This document shows positions 26,490 through 36,663 of a stretch of DNA of 64,000 nucleotides, in pieces (the stretch's first letter is position 1; each line of letters opens with the position of its first letter). This stretch comes from Prillingera fragicola. Its lineage: Eukaryota; Basidiomycota; Tremellomycetes; Trichosporonales; Trichosporonaceae. The stretch is taken from NCBI GenBank assembly GCA_002335605.1, contig BEDY01000005.1:930001-994000 (forward strand), read 5' to 3'. The position numbers and the translations under genes are program-made. A model generated the notes under the pieces. That model was not told the DNA's origin. It ran no database searches and saw nothing but the letters and a program-made list of their open reading frames with translations.

Positions 26490-26503
26490 CGTTATCGATA
26501 ACG
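26490..26503. repeat. 14-bp perfect palindrome
   Basis: CGTTATCGATAACG reads identically on both strands, 162 bp from the 18-bp palindrome. Confidence 0.9.
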
Positions 26504-27304
26504 TGGACCAGCCCCTGGCATACTATTCTCCGTCGCACCCACGTCTCTGGGCTTGTCCCTGCCCAGCACACCCGCGCCACGCAGTTGTGTCCGCCATCTA
26601 ATCTGTGATCCGTGTCCCTCCACATCTGCGAGCCGGGAGCGTCCAATTGCGAGCTGTCGAGGCAAGGCAGCGCCACGGACACGACCAACGGCAGTGGCAG
26701 AGCCTGGGTTTGGCTGTTCGGTTCCCACCACGTTGCCGACCCTTGGAATTCGGGGCTGCCACCGGTTGGTGCGCAGGAGTGGGCTGGCAAAGTGTGCATG
26801 CTGCAAGGTATTAGCAAAAGGTGCACATGTTGGCGCTGAAGTGTGCGCTAGAGCTGTAGAGCTGGAGTGATACGTGGAGTGGAAGCATGCAGTGGTGGTA
26901 GTGGCACATCGAGCTGCGGCCAAGTCCTCGTCACTGCCATGCCACTCGACCGGCTAGGGAGTGCAAGGAGGCAAGTGGAGAGACGACGGGTGGTTCACTG
27001 GCTGAAGATCATGTTGCTTAAGACTTGCTGCTTGTCTCGAACAGCGTTCAGAGTCAATGGTCAGTGACAATTTAGTTGTCATGAGATACTAGTGCTTCTG
27101 TGGTGATTGTGTGTGCGTCCGGAGAGCGCTCGATGCCTGTTCAGGCGCTGCACGCAACGCCAAACGAGTACAGGACCTAGTCGTCGCATCAAACTTGCCC
27201 GTAGAAAGCTGCACTGGCCAGCAGCACAGCCCATAGATACGCACCATGACAATCTCCTGGGAATATCTCCATTCGCTCCAAGACCTCGGCAACCAGCACC
27301 CCAA

Positions 27305-27991
27305 CTACAACGGGCCGTGCATAGCCATCGCCTCTGGAATCATCTTCTTCCTCGCCGCCATCCTCTCAGCCGTAGCCGCAATAGTCGCGTCGACAATGTG
27401 CTTTGGCGCCGTCTCGGGGCTTCCGGCGTTAAAAGGCGGTGCAGGCGCGTACTCGATGTAGAGCTGCTGTGTCATTGCCTTTTCCTCACCCTCAAGCTCG
27501 GCGAGCATGGTGAGCGCAAAGTCGATGCCGGCCGTCACGCCGCCGCCCGAGATATAGTTGCCGTCCCGCACGACGCGCTCTTTGACGGGGATGGCGCCAA
27601 ACTCGGCCAGCAGAGCGTGCGGGCCCCAGTGCGTCGTTGCGCGTTTGCCCTTGAGCAGGCCTGCGACGCCGAGGAGCAGCGAGCCCGTGCACACTGACCC
27701 GATGTAGCTCGCGCGCGCGGCTTGGGTGCGGATCCACGCTACGGTCGGCTTGTCTGTGAGGAGGGCGTTGATGCCTACGCCGCCGGGGACGATGAGGACG
27801 TCGAGCGGCGGGCATGTCTCGTATGTCGAGTCCGGGACGATGGTCATGCCTGCCGACGATTTGAGAGGCTGCGTGTCCTTCCAGACCATGTGCAGGGTCG
27901 TGTCGGGGAGCGCTGTGAGGACGTCGTACGGCCCAACGACGTCGAGGGCTTGGATGCCGGGGAACAAGAGGAAGCCGACGTGGCGCGTCAT
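27305..27991 (-). CDS. DJ-1/PfpI family, isonitrile hydratase-like
   Basis: Single exon, 228 aa. The DJ-1/PfpI fold shows in DVLIVPGGVG and the nucleophile elbow GSVCTGSLLLG. The cysteine is residue 101, followed by Thr102, and an aspartate sits at residue 17 (QALDVVGPYDV). In Pseudomonas isonitrile hydratase (InhA), which hydrates isonitriles to N-substituted formamides, the key residues are Cys101, Thr102 and Asp17, so numbering and context match. ATTHWGPHALL is also typical of that subgroup. A glyoxalase-III or chaperone role is less likely given the Asp17 arrangement. The start ATG at 27991 gives the right length; no upstream exon is needed. Confidence 0.85.
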   Translation of the reverse strand: MTRHVGFLLFPGIQALDVVGPYDVLTALPDTTLHMVWKDTQPLKSSAGMTIVPDSTYETCPPLDVLIVPGGVGINALLTDKPTVAWIRTQAARASYIGSVCTGSLLLGVAGLLKGKRATTHWGPHALLAEFGAIPVKERVVRDGNYISGGGVTAGIDFALTMLAELEGEEKAMTQQLYIEYAPAPPFNAGSPETAPKHIVDATIAATAERMAARKKMIPEAMAMHGPL

Positions 27992-28610
27992 GGCTGCTAG
28001 GTCAGCGGGTGGTCGGGGTCGAGGTGGGGTACTGACTGTGAGATGAGGATAGATAGCTGGATAGGCTGGGTTATATTATGAGCAAGGGCTTACAAGGAAT
28101 GAAAGTCCAACGGTTTAGATGCAGAAGACGACGATGCGATGAGGAGATCCAACTCGATGTGGCTTTACCCGAGTCATAACTTGCCGAGAATGCCTTGGCG
28201 CACCTCCACCTCCACTCGACCACCACCACCACTCAACCTGTTACGCAGCATGCACTGCATATCTCGCGTATTGCCTGCGGCAATTCTGACAGCATCAGCG
28301 AGGCGCCATATCGGCAAAGGAATGCTTCAAGCTGCAATACGTGGTAGACACCAACTCGAAACTCGCACCTCCAGATAATGGCACGCCTCGGCGACAATAC
28401 CAGTACGAACACATTCCACGACCTTTCCACGACCAACCTGTGTGATACCCGGACACACCCACCCCAGCCACCACGACCTAGAATTGTCTCTTTACCGCCT
28501 GCAACCTCCATGCTGTTCATACATGGCCTTGTAATGTTACGCAGCAATGTTAGTAAAATGCCAAAGCCCAATCGCAGTCCCTACAGCCCATAGTATACAG
28601 ATGGCGATGT
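27992..28610. other. Intergenic region
   Basis: This holds the promoter of the DJ-1-family gene and the 3' flank of SSL1. No gene is seen. Confidence 0.5.
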
Positions 28611-30164
28611 CTACTGTGAACACCCAGGACACGTGTGCAGCGTGTCATGCACACTGTCGTCAGCTCTAGTGCCACCTGCTAAACTCACTAGAGATCACAC
28701 TCTGTGCAAAAGTCGTTGTGGCACTTGGCACACCTGTACCGCTCAGTTGGGGAGCCGGTGTCGTCTGCCGGCGCGTGTGTCAACGCCGAGAGCTGTCATT
28801 AGCACGGCAGAGAGACAGAAAACTTACCAGTGGAAACTCGGTGTCACAGCCAAAACATGTGCTGGCCAACTCATTCTGCTCCAGTCCAACAGCCCCGAGC
28901 GTGCCGTACGCTGCTACAGGGAAGAGGAGCCAGAAACTGCGTGCCAAGTGGGGGGAGGAAACGACCATGAGCCCACACACCTCACAGTCGGTCGGGACGT
29001 CGCATAGTTTCGCACCGCAGCGAGGACACATGTATCCTCCGCGCTTGAGCAGGCCGTGGCATGCGCAGAAGCTTTCGCCGGCTGCGGGCAAGCGCGTGGG
29101 GAAGCCCATCACCATGAGATCACCGGCTGGTGCGGTGCGATTGTTCGACGCGGGGCCCTTGCCTCCACGAGCGAGAGCGTCGCGGACGCCCATAGTCACG
29201 GGTGCCGCGATGGTCTGCGCTGGCGGCGGGATCGTCTCCCACAGCAGGTCGCGGTAGTGGTCCTCGTCGATTGCTACGCCAAACTGCCCACCAGTGCGCT
29301 CTGCAATCTGGCGACAGATTTTGATCTCGGCTGAAAGGGAAATGATCGTCGTGCGCACGTGGGATTGGACGAGCTCGTCCAGGACTTGGTGGATGTTGAC
29401 AGGTCCGTCAGGGTCGGCAGTGGAGATGGCGCTGAACAGGACGAGGATCTCCAGAGACGACGTCGAGGGGAGGTGGGACATGCCTCCGCGCGCCATTGCG
29501 AGGCCGTTCTGCAACGACGGTTCGCCAGAGGGGTCGAGCTTGCGCTTGTCTGCCAACGACGCAATGATCTCTTGCGGGTTGCCGCCCATGGGTATAAGAA
29601 CCTCCGCCAGGCGGTCGCGGAGCACGATGACGCCGACTTGGCCCAAGGGATTTTGATCAAACCACTCTATGACAAAGGAGCGCAGGTATTGGAGCGTGAG
29701 TTCAAAGCTTGTTCGTCAGCAGTGATACAACGCTGGCACTCATTGTCGTGACTTACCGGCTCGGCCTCAGATCCTTGTCCCGCATCGACTCGCTGAGGTC
29801 CACGACGATGAACATGTGCCGCACGAGTAGCCGGCGCAGGGGCGCTTCAGACTGAATTGCACTGAGTCATCAGCTACTATACCCTCCCCCTCGCCCTCGG
29901 CAAGACGCACCGCTTCCTCCTTCCCCTCATAATCAGACCACCGTCCTCATCCTCCTCCACAACATCCCACGAACGCTTGTACGTAGCCTCCCAAGCATTC
30001 ATCTTGTCTTTTCCCTTTCCCTTCTTGCCGTTCGCGTCCCCTTTACCGCTGCGTGTGCCGGCGCGGCCACCGCGGCGCGTTGATGGGCCTGCGGCATCGA
30101 GGTCGTCGTCGCTGTCTAGTGATGGGGTTGGGGAGCCCGGGCGGTAGGTTTTATCTGCTGGCAT
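28611..30164 (-). CDS. SSL1: TFIIH core subunit Ssl1 (p44)
   Basis: Exons on the minus strand are 29911-30164, 29757-29861, 28828-29707, 28689-28792 and 28611-28653, giving 461 aa. The N-terminus has the signature NAWEATYKRSWDVVEEDEDG. A von Willebrand-A domain follows (HMFIVVDLSESMRDKDL and QNPLGQVGVIVLRD). Then come the zinc-binding C-terminal domains: CACHGLLKRGGYMCPRCGAK and the C4 RING-like CFGC...[26 protein letters not shown]. Ssl1 links the XPD helicase to the TFIIH core in transcription start and nucleotide excision repair. Two splice choices were fixed by phase and motif: the acceptor at 29862-29863, and a 35-nt intron at 28793-28827 that yields LSALTHAPADD and then TERYRCAKC. The last exon has only 43 nt. 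Confidence 0.93.
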
Positions 30165-30979
30165 CTTGATGTGATGTGCCAGTGGACTGGGCAGTGGAGG
30201 GGATGAGGGAGGGGAGAGACGAAGGAGAGACGAAGAATGAGAGCTGTTGACAAAGTTGAAGGAGATGAGTGGACTGGGAGGGAGAATAGTGTTCGTCATG
30301 ACGGAATCAAATTTCAGCGAATCCATCCAGTTGGGTGGCAAAATAATCATGAAGAGGCACAACCACGTTGCTGTTCTGCGCACCTACAGCTTGCATTGCA
30401 GTGCATGTATACGTTTGATCACTGCAAGGGCATATTATCATCCGAGAGCCACCAGAGGACGACAGTTCCAAAGCCTGGGCGCGGTGGCATCCGAAAGGGA
30501 AAAGCCGAGTCCAGCCAGATTGGCACGAATGGACAGGAGCACTGGCGACAAAGATACAACGTGCCCTCTCATGAAATGACCTGAAAGGCCTACAATTCTT
30601 ACACCAGTCTCGTACAGTAGAGACATTTCAGCCCCAAGACTAATGCACCATGGGCGGCACTACTGGTGTTCAAGAGGAATCCGGCGACTGGCAGCGGGCT
30701 GGCAGCGGTCTCTCCTCTTGTTTCATCCTACCAAACGCACCGCGCCAGACACCGCCGCTGGGCGGAATACATGTTGACCTCGGACACTTGCTGAACGCGT
30801 CTTTCAAGCAGCGGAGACATGGCCAAAGGATTGTTTGCTGCTGGTGAGGTGCTCAAGCTTACTGACAATGTTTTCTCATGCTACTCATTCCTCACTAGCG
30901 ATATCTTGAACTTCTGGGTGATCACCGTCCCATAATCGCAGCTTGTCCAGCACATCGCTGTCACACTTCGAACATCATC
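30165..30979. other. Divergent promoter region
   Basis: This lies between the SSL1 start (minus) and the membrane-protein gene at 30980 (plus). No gene is seen. Confidence 0.5.
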
Positions 30980-31809
30980 ATGGATGCCGTCCCAGAGACA
31001 CCAGCCGGGAATGGAGCGGACACCACAGGACAAGCACCGGCGACCCCAGAGCAGCCAACCTCGGTATTCGCATCAGTAATGGCCTCAACAAACATGGCAC
31101 CAGAAGCCACAGGCCTCTTGGTCGCACCAGGCGCCCCAGCCAGCCCACAACTTCCAGCCTCTCAATCAATACCGCCAGGATTTCCCTCCCTAGCGACGAC
31201 CAACACCGCCTGGGCCACGCACACGGCCGACGCGGCCGCGTCCGCCAACACCCCCCCGCTCTCCATCGGCGCCATCGTCGGCCTGTCGATCGGCGGACTG
31301 GCTGTGCTCCTACTCGGCGCGTTGTTCGTCTTTATCTGCATCCGCCTCCGCCGCCGAGACCCAGTACGCATAAGCGACCCGCACTTGGTCGACGGCGCAG
31401 AACGAGCAGCCCGCATCGCAGCCGGCCAAGGCTCCTCCACGCCCTCGACCACCACCACTTCCCGCGTCGCCGGCTCCTCGGCGCCACGCGTAGACCTCGA
31501 TTTTGAGACCGACTATCTCGAGGAGCTGGTGAAAAAGGAAGGCGCCCCACTGCATCCGGGCAAGAACCGCGCGGCGCGCGCAAGCTGGATCAGCCGCACG
31601 ATGAGTCTCGCGAGTGGACGCGGGCGGAGGGCGGTGCCTGACGATCCGCCACCTTTGTACGATGATGTCGTGCCCAGTATGCCGAGTATGCCGCGGCGGT
31701 GGTGAGTGCTACTCCGAGTCTGTGGAAGCAAGGGCTGACGGCCAGGTCGAGGCGATGGCACGGTGCGCAGGGTGCTGGTCCGAGGGAGAGTGTTGGTGTG
31801 GCAGTTTGA
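30980..31809 (+). CDS. Single-pass membrane protein with PPLY motif (PY group, member 1)
   Basis: Exons are 30980-31701 and 31746-31809, giving 261 aa. A Ser/Thr/Pro/Ala-rich N-terminal part (about 90 residues, no signal peptide) precedes one membrane segment (IGAIVGLSIGGLAVLLLGAL and on, about 95-118). RLRRR and a polar cytosolic tail follow, with the motif DDPPPLYDDV near the end. Read without splicing, the frame stops at 31705 inside GGTGAGT. A 44-nt intron with branch GGCTGAC and acceptor GCCAG fits consensus and places the intron just after the PY motif, as in three sibling genes. The tail then ends GPRESVGVAV. The function is unknown. PPxY motifs bind WW domains, for example those of Rsp5/NEDD4 ubiquitin ligases, so a trafficking or adaptor role is conceivable. 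Confidence 0.75.
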
Positions 31810-33162
31810 CCGAGCTCGGTCGGGAGATATCCTCCGAGGTGGCTCGGTATCGGCGCGGGGCAACAGAGGGGAACGGAACGTGCGCCCTCGAGGGTCTCGA
31901 GGGTGGACATGCTGCTCGGCGCCGAAAGGCCTTCCGGGTACTCTTGCATGAGAACAAAAAGAGCTCATTGCATGTATGGGTGAGGTCGCCGAGACGGGGA
32001 CGGCGATGGTGATCGAAACCTCGGTGGATAATGAGGGCCACACTCAATATCCGCCGATCATGGCGCTTTGATCCGCGGCCGCTGTTGGATGGCTACAGCA
32101 TTATTATTATACTATCTAGTGGGTTAATGAAAAGCAAGGATTGTAATGAAGGGGTATCCTCAGAAAGAATGAGAAACATATGTGGTGTGAGGTGGAAATA
32201 CTGATCATCTCCGCGTAGGTGGCAGTCCTGCTGCGCCGCGTGTACGTTCTAGTATTGATTATCTGGCATCCTCGCCACATACTGTAGGGGGTGGCAGATC
32301 TCATATGCATCTTCTCATGGTTTCATATCATCAACCCGGAGCTCCCATGAACCATTGTCGATGTCAATGTTGGCATAGTTGCCACACGGAGCCCGCCAGC
32401 TATCCTCCCAGTCTGAGATCGCACTGTTTCCTTTTCTTGTAATCACAAGGCAGCTTACGCCTCCCTTGGTTTAGCCACGTGCCATCTCAACTCCCTTGTA
32501 AGTGTGATTATGGATATGGACGCTCGGGCGCGGAGGTTATAGGACTCCGTCACTCAAAAGACGTAAGATACTGTTACCCTCCTGGCGATGATGGTTCCTG
32601 CGGGACGTGACCAGCCTACTGTGCAGTATTGTGCTGTTCGGCCTGTAATATCCTTCCGTGCTATGTCTCCCATCGCGCCTACTGGAAACCTGAAGGAGCG
32701 TCGCACTGCCGTGGCCCCACATCTGCTCGGTCGGCGAATAGTGTTTTCCGAGGTATCACTGGGAATCGCGGCTCGGGTGTACGAGGTGCCACTACTGCCG
32801 CTCTCCCTTCCTTTGCGACTGAAGCGCAACTGCCGTGGTCTCATTGTTCTCCTCTTGGGTACAGGCGGCATCCAGGCAGCATACGCAAGGCCCACTTTCG
32901 GCCAAGCATCAGCATCAGAGTCCCGGCTGGCGAGCGTCAGCCTGCCCTCAGGCACCAGATTATCGCAGGAGGGTGAGATGTGGAGCGCCACTTTGAGCAT
33001 CTCGGTCATTCATCCACTATCTCGTTGCTTGGTCGGACAAGAGCGAGTGACCATCGGGTGATGCGAATGCAGCCTCGGCAGGACGCTGCCGACCCAACGA
33101 GACGATAAATACCCCATGCATGTGCTTGTCCAAGAGCTCCCCACACACTTCCCCAGTACAAC
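31810..33162. other. 1.35-kb gene-free stretch
   Basis: No gene is supported. The sequence is less GC-rich than the flanking genes. The right end holds the promoter of the monooxygenase gene, with a TATA-like ATAAATA at 33105-33111, 52 bp before the ATG. Confidence 0.5.
33105..33111 (+). promoter_or_regulatory. TATA-like element of the monooxygenase gene
   Basis: ATAAATA lies 52 bp before the start codon at 33163, a plausible core promoter distance for a gene with a short leader. Confidence 0.45.
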
Positions 33163-34845
33163 ATGACCAACTCGACTACTGCAGACCACTACGACGCGAT
33201 TGTCGTCGGCGCCGGCTTTGCCGGTCTGTACGCCTTGCGCCAGTGCCGCGATGTTCTTGGCCTGCGCACGCGCGTGTTTGAAAAGGGATCCGGCATCGGC
33301 GGCACCTGGTTCTGGAACCGGTACCCGGGTGCGATGAGCGACACCGAGAGCCCCTACTATCGCTTCAGCTTTGACCCCGAGCTGCTCGCCGACGACACCT
33401 GGCGCCGCAGGTACATTGACCAGCCTGACATTCTGGCCTACCTCGAGCGGGCTGTTGGCAAGCTCGACCTCGCTCGTGACATTCAGTGCAACGCCCACGT
33501 GATCGGCATGCACTGGGACGAGTCCAAGCAGCAGTGGAAGGTGACCACGACCATCAAGGGCGTCACCACCGTGTCTACTGCGCGCTACGTGATCACTGCC
33601 CTCGGTCTCCTCTCGAGCGTCAACACGCCCAACATTGCCGGCATTGACAGCTTCAAGGGCAGGCTCGTCCACACTGCCGAGTGGCCGTCGGACCTCTCGG
33701 TCGACGGCAAGCGCGTCGGCGTCATCGGTACCGGCAGTACCGGCACGCAGTTTATCGTCGCCGCCGCCCGCACGGCCTCCAAGCTGTCCGTCTTCCAGCG
33801 TTCGCCCCAGTACTGCGTTCCCAGCGGAAACGGCGACGTCGACGAGACCGAGGTCGCGTCCTTCAAGCCCCGTTTCGGCGACGTGTTCAAGCAGGTCCGC
33901 GGCTCGGGCGTCGGCTTCGGCTTCACCGAGAGCACCATCCCGACCATGTCGGTCTCGCCCGAGGAGCGCGAGGCCATCTTTGAGGCCGCTTGGGCGCGCG
34001 GCAACGGCTTTTACTTTATGTACGGTACCTTCAACGACATTGCGGTCAGTGACGAGGCCAACGCCGCTGCTGCCGGGTTTATTCGCAAGAAGATTGCCGA
34101 GGTGGTCAAGGACCCCGTCGTCGCCAAGCGCCTCACCCCGACCGAGCTGTACGCCAAGCGGCCGCTGTGCAACCACAAGTACTTTGAGGTGTACAACCAG
34201 GACAACGTGGAGCTTGTCTCGCTCAAGGAGACGCCCATCGACCAGATCGTCCCCGAGGGCATCCGCACGGCTGACGGGCGCGTGCACGAGCTCGACCTGA
34301 TTGTGCTCGCTACCGGATTCGACGCCGTGGACGGCAACTACCGCCGCATGGACATTCGCGGGCGGAACGGCCAGACGATCAACGAGCACTGGGACGACGG
34401 ACCGACGTCGTACCTCGGCATGGCGACCTCGGGCTTCCCCAACATGTTCATGATCATGGGCCCCAACGGACCATTCTCCAACATTGTGCCTGCGATCGAG
34501 ATGGAGGTCGAGTTTGTCACTCGCCTCATCGCCGACAACCTCAAGGTGTCCCCACCCAAGCCCGTCGTCGTCCGCCGAGAGGTCGAGGACGCTTGGACCC
34601 AAAAGTGTGCCGACATTGCCAACCAGACCCTCTTCTCCAAGATGGAGAGCTGGATCTTTGGCGCAAACGTCACTGGCAAGAAGCACACTGTCCTGTTCTA
34701 CCTCGGTGGATTGGGACCGTTTGGCGACATTCTCGCAGAGGAGGAGCAGAACGGGTTCGCCGCCTTCAAGTCGCCAAAGGCCGTCAAGGGGTCAGAGGCA
34801 GAGTCGGCTGTGACGCGCGTCGAAGAGGTTCCTGTGGCTGTTTAG
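33163..34845 (+). CDS. Baeyer-Villiger monooxygenase, cyclohexanone monooxygenase type
   Basis: Single exon, 560 aa, the usual length of the family. Two dinucleotide-binding loops are visible: GAGFAG for FAD near residue 17 and GTGSTG for NADPH near 190. Between them is the type I fingerprint FxGxxxHxxxW, seen as FKGRLVHTAEWP (about 165-176). GGTWFWNRYPGA and LATGFD are further family motifs. Such enzymes insert oxygen next to a ketone to make an ester or lactone, using FAD and NADPH. The start sequence is close to bacterial cyclohexanone monooxygenases. It has no intron, unlike almost all neighbours, which is compatible with acquisition by transfer but not proof. It lies between two PY-group genes, with no obvious pathway partner beside it. 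Confidence 0.92.
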   Translation: MTNSTTADHYDAIVVGAGFAGLYALRQCRDVLGLRTRVFEKGSGIGGTWFWNRYPGAMSDTESPYYRFSFDPELLADDTWRRRYIDQPDILAYLERAVGKLDLARDIQCNAHVIGMHWDESKQQWKVTTTIKGVTTVSTARYVITALGLLSSVNTPNIAGIDSFKGRLVHTAEWPSDLSVDGKRVGVIGTGSTGTQFIVAAARTASKLSVFQRSPQYCVPSGNGDVDETEVASFKPRFGDVFKQVRGSGVGFGFTESTIPTMSVSPEEREAIFEAAWARGNGFYFMYGTFNDIAVSDEANAAAAGFIRKKIAEVVKDPVVAKRLTPTELYAKRPLCNHKYFEVYNQDNVELVSLKETPIDQIVPEGIRTADGRVHELDLIVLATGFDAVDGNYRRMDIRGRNGQTINEHWDDGPTSYLGMATSGFPNMFMIMGPNGPFSNIVPAIEMEVEFVTRLIADNLKVSPPKPVVVRREVEDAWTQKCADIANQTLFSKMESWIFGANVTGKKHTVLFYLGGLGPFGDILAEEEQNGFAAFKSPKAVKGSEAESAVTRVEEVPVAV

Positions 34846-34987
34846 GTGTATCTTTGGTAGAAGTTTGGGACATGCAGGCAGTGATTATCGCACAGTTGGA
34901 GATCCCATTAGCCAGACGCACAGGCGACGGCTCAGCTGCATTATCCTCTGTACAATATGTGTTACTCTGACCTAACCCAATGCCGGC

Positions 34988-35769
34988 TCATCCCCGCTCA
35001 CTCTTACTCAATTGCCTCTCAACAGGCGAAGTCACGTAGCTGCTTGTATCATCCGTGGGTTCCGCGGTACTCGGTGGCGCAGGCAGCGGCCGCGCATGGT
35101 GTGCGCGTGAACTCTCGCGGTTGACAATCTATCATCAGCCCCCTTCCCTGCACAGAGTGTACTCACCGCCCTCGCCTCGGCAATAACGCTGTTGTATCCC
35201 GGCAGCTCTTCGTCTGCATCCCCATGCCCGATCGAGACCGGAGCCTTGCCACTAACGCTGCTCCCCCTGTGGCCACCGCGGAAGGGCTCCACGACGGGAG
35301 CGGGGTTCTCGGTCTGGCTGACGGGGTATGGCGTACTCGGTGTTTCGCCGAGAATATCCAGCCTGCTGCCCGTCACTACGTGCTGCAAGGGCTCCGCGCG
35401 GCGACGGCGACGGCGCCTCAAACACAGCGCTAGCACGATGATGGCAATGACGAGAGCGCCTAGGCCGACTCCGACGCCGATGCCAATCTTGGCGCCCGTG
35501 CTGAGCCCGCCGCCCTTCTTGCGATTACTTGCGGTTAGGGCCGTGGGGAAGGTGATGCTTGCGCGAGAGCCGGTCGCGTGGGTCTGGGCCACGCCGGTCA
35601 CGGCGGTTGGTGAGGTTGGGGTGCTGTGGGTGTCGCCGCCGATCCCGTTGATTATTGACATGTAGGCGCTGACAATTTCCTGGCCTATGGAGCTTATATC
35701 TGCCCTTGCCGCTAAGGGGGTGGCGAGGTCTGCCCTTGCAGCTAAGGGGGTGGCGAGGTGTGGTGCCAT
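34988..35769 (-). CDS. Single-pass membrane protein with LPGY motif (PY group, member 2)
   Basis: Exons on the minus strand are 35167-35769 and 34988-35128, giving 247 aa. The N-terminus holds a duplicated decapeptide (DLATPLAARA precedes a near copy) and then a Thr/Ser-rich stretch. One membrane helix (IGIGVGVGLGALVIAIIVLA) is followed by an Arg cluster (RRRRRRR). The cytosolic tail has PVVEPF and, at the end of exon 1, EELPGYNSVIAEARA. The intron begins with GTGAGT right after this and ends GCTGATGATAG, the same acceptor sequence as in member 4. The 46-residue exon-2 tail is Pro/Ser-rich. There is no signal peptide; topology is inferred as N-outside. The function is unknown. Confidence 0.75.
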
Positions 35770-36663
35770 GGTGGCAAGGTGGGGGTGGTTGATGTTGTCG
35801 GAGACGAGGCGAGGAGTGTACCGCTTCTTGTCTAAACGAGGTCACGCTGTTGACGGAATGTTTGTGTATGAGAGGTGAGCAAGGCTGTGGACAGACCGTC
35901 CAGAGGAGATGAGGAGCAAGTGTTGGAAGAAGAAGTCGTCGAAGAATGTCGAGACAATGGTAAGTTGAATAGGCAGGGACGCTCCACAGAACGAGATGCG
36001 CATCATACATTCCTGCTTGCACCAAAGGAACGGTGCCCACTCATAAACAACTGGTTCATTGGGAGAGAGAGCGAGGGGAGAGGCAAGGGGAGCAAGGCAA
36101 GGGGGGGAGCAGCTGCCACAACAGGTAGTAGGTACCGCATGGTGCCTGGTTCCGCACCACCCATCATCATGGCATCATGTCATCATCCTCATTCCTGCTC
36201 TTACTCTGTCTGGCATTGCATGGATACTCTATAGGCGTCAAGGTGTACAGCACAACAGCTGGTCAAAGGCCAACCAGGGCATGTCAATCAAGGTCTATGA
36301 GAACAACATCCTCTCGCTCAATACTCACACATCACTGTTCCGAGGCTTGGCACCGCTCAGGGGTGTTTGGCCTGCCTTCCCGCTGTTTGGTTCTCCGTGG
36401 TTCTCCGGGACTACGACGGGCCAGATGGCCGAAATGGCACAGTTGCGATGAATACATGTCTACAGTAGAGGGGAATCTCAACTGCTGCACTGTGATGCAT
36501 ATCACTGCAGCAATGTAGAGCTATGACTGAGGATTTCTCGACCAACTCTGCCTGCACATCGCTCAGGGAATCGTTATCTATTATCTTGTTACAACTTGAG
36601 CATGTTCAGTCGAGTCACCATGCAACCAACCCAGCAGCATTATTTGCACATTATAAGCAAGCT
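35770..36663. other. Intergenic region
   Basis: This is the promoter side of member 2 and the 3' flank of member 3. No gene is seen. Confidence 0.5.

Larger units (their letters stand above)
25787..27304. other. Convergent 1.5-kb intergenic region with palindromes
   Basis: This lies between the 3' ends of the MFS gene and the DJ-1-family gene. No gene is supported. Two perfect palindromes occur: 18 bp at 26311-26328 and 14 bp at 26490-26503. Confidence 0.5.

Noticed and set aside
27246..27461. 71-codon plus-strand frame with a hydrophobic core, over the 3' end of the DJ-1-family gene
   Set aside because: It lies antisense to a well-supported coding region and its hydrophobic run mirrors Ala-rich codons on the other strand.
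31702..31705. Stop codon at 31703-31705 taken as the end of PY-group member 1
   Set aside because: The stop is part of a GTGAGT donor followed by a good branch site and acceptor, and all siblings have an intron at this point, so the spliced end is preferred. The unspliced end remains possible.
33010..34686. 558-codon minus-strand open frame opposite the Baeyer-Villiger monooxygenase
   Set aside because: Same codon-bias shadow. The plus strand carries complete cofactor motifs.
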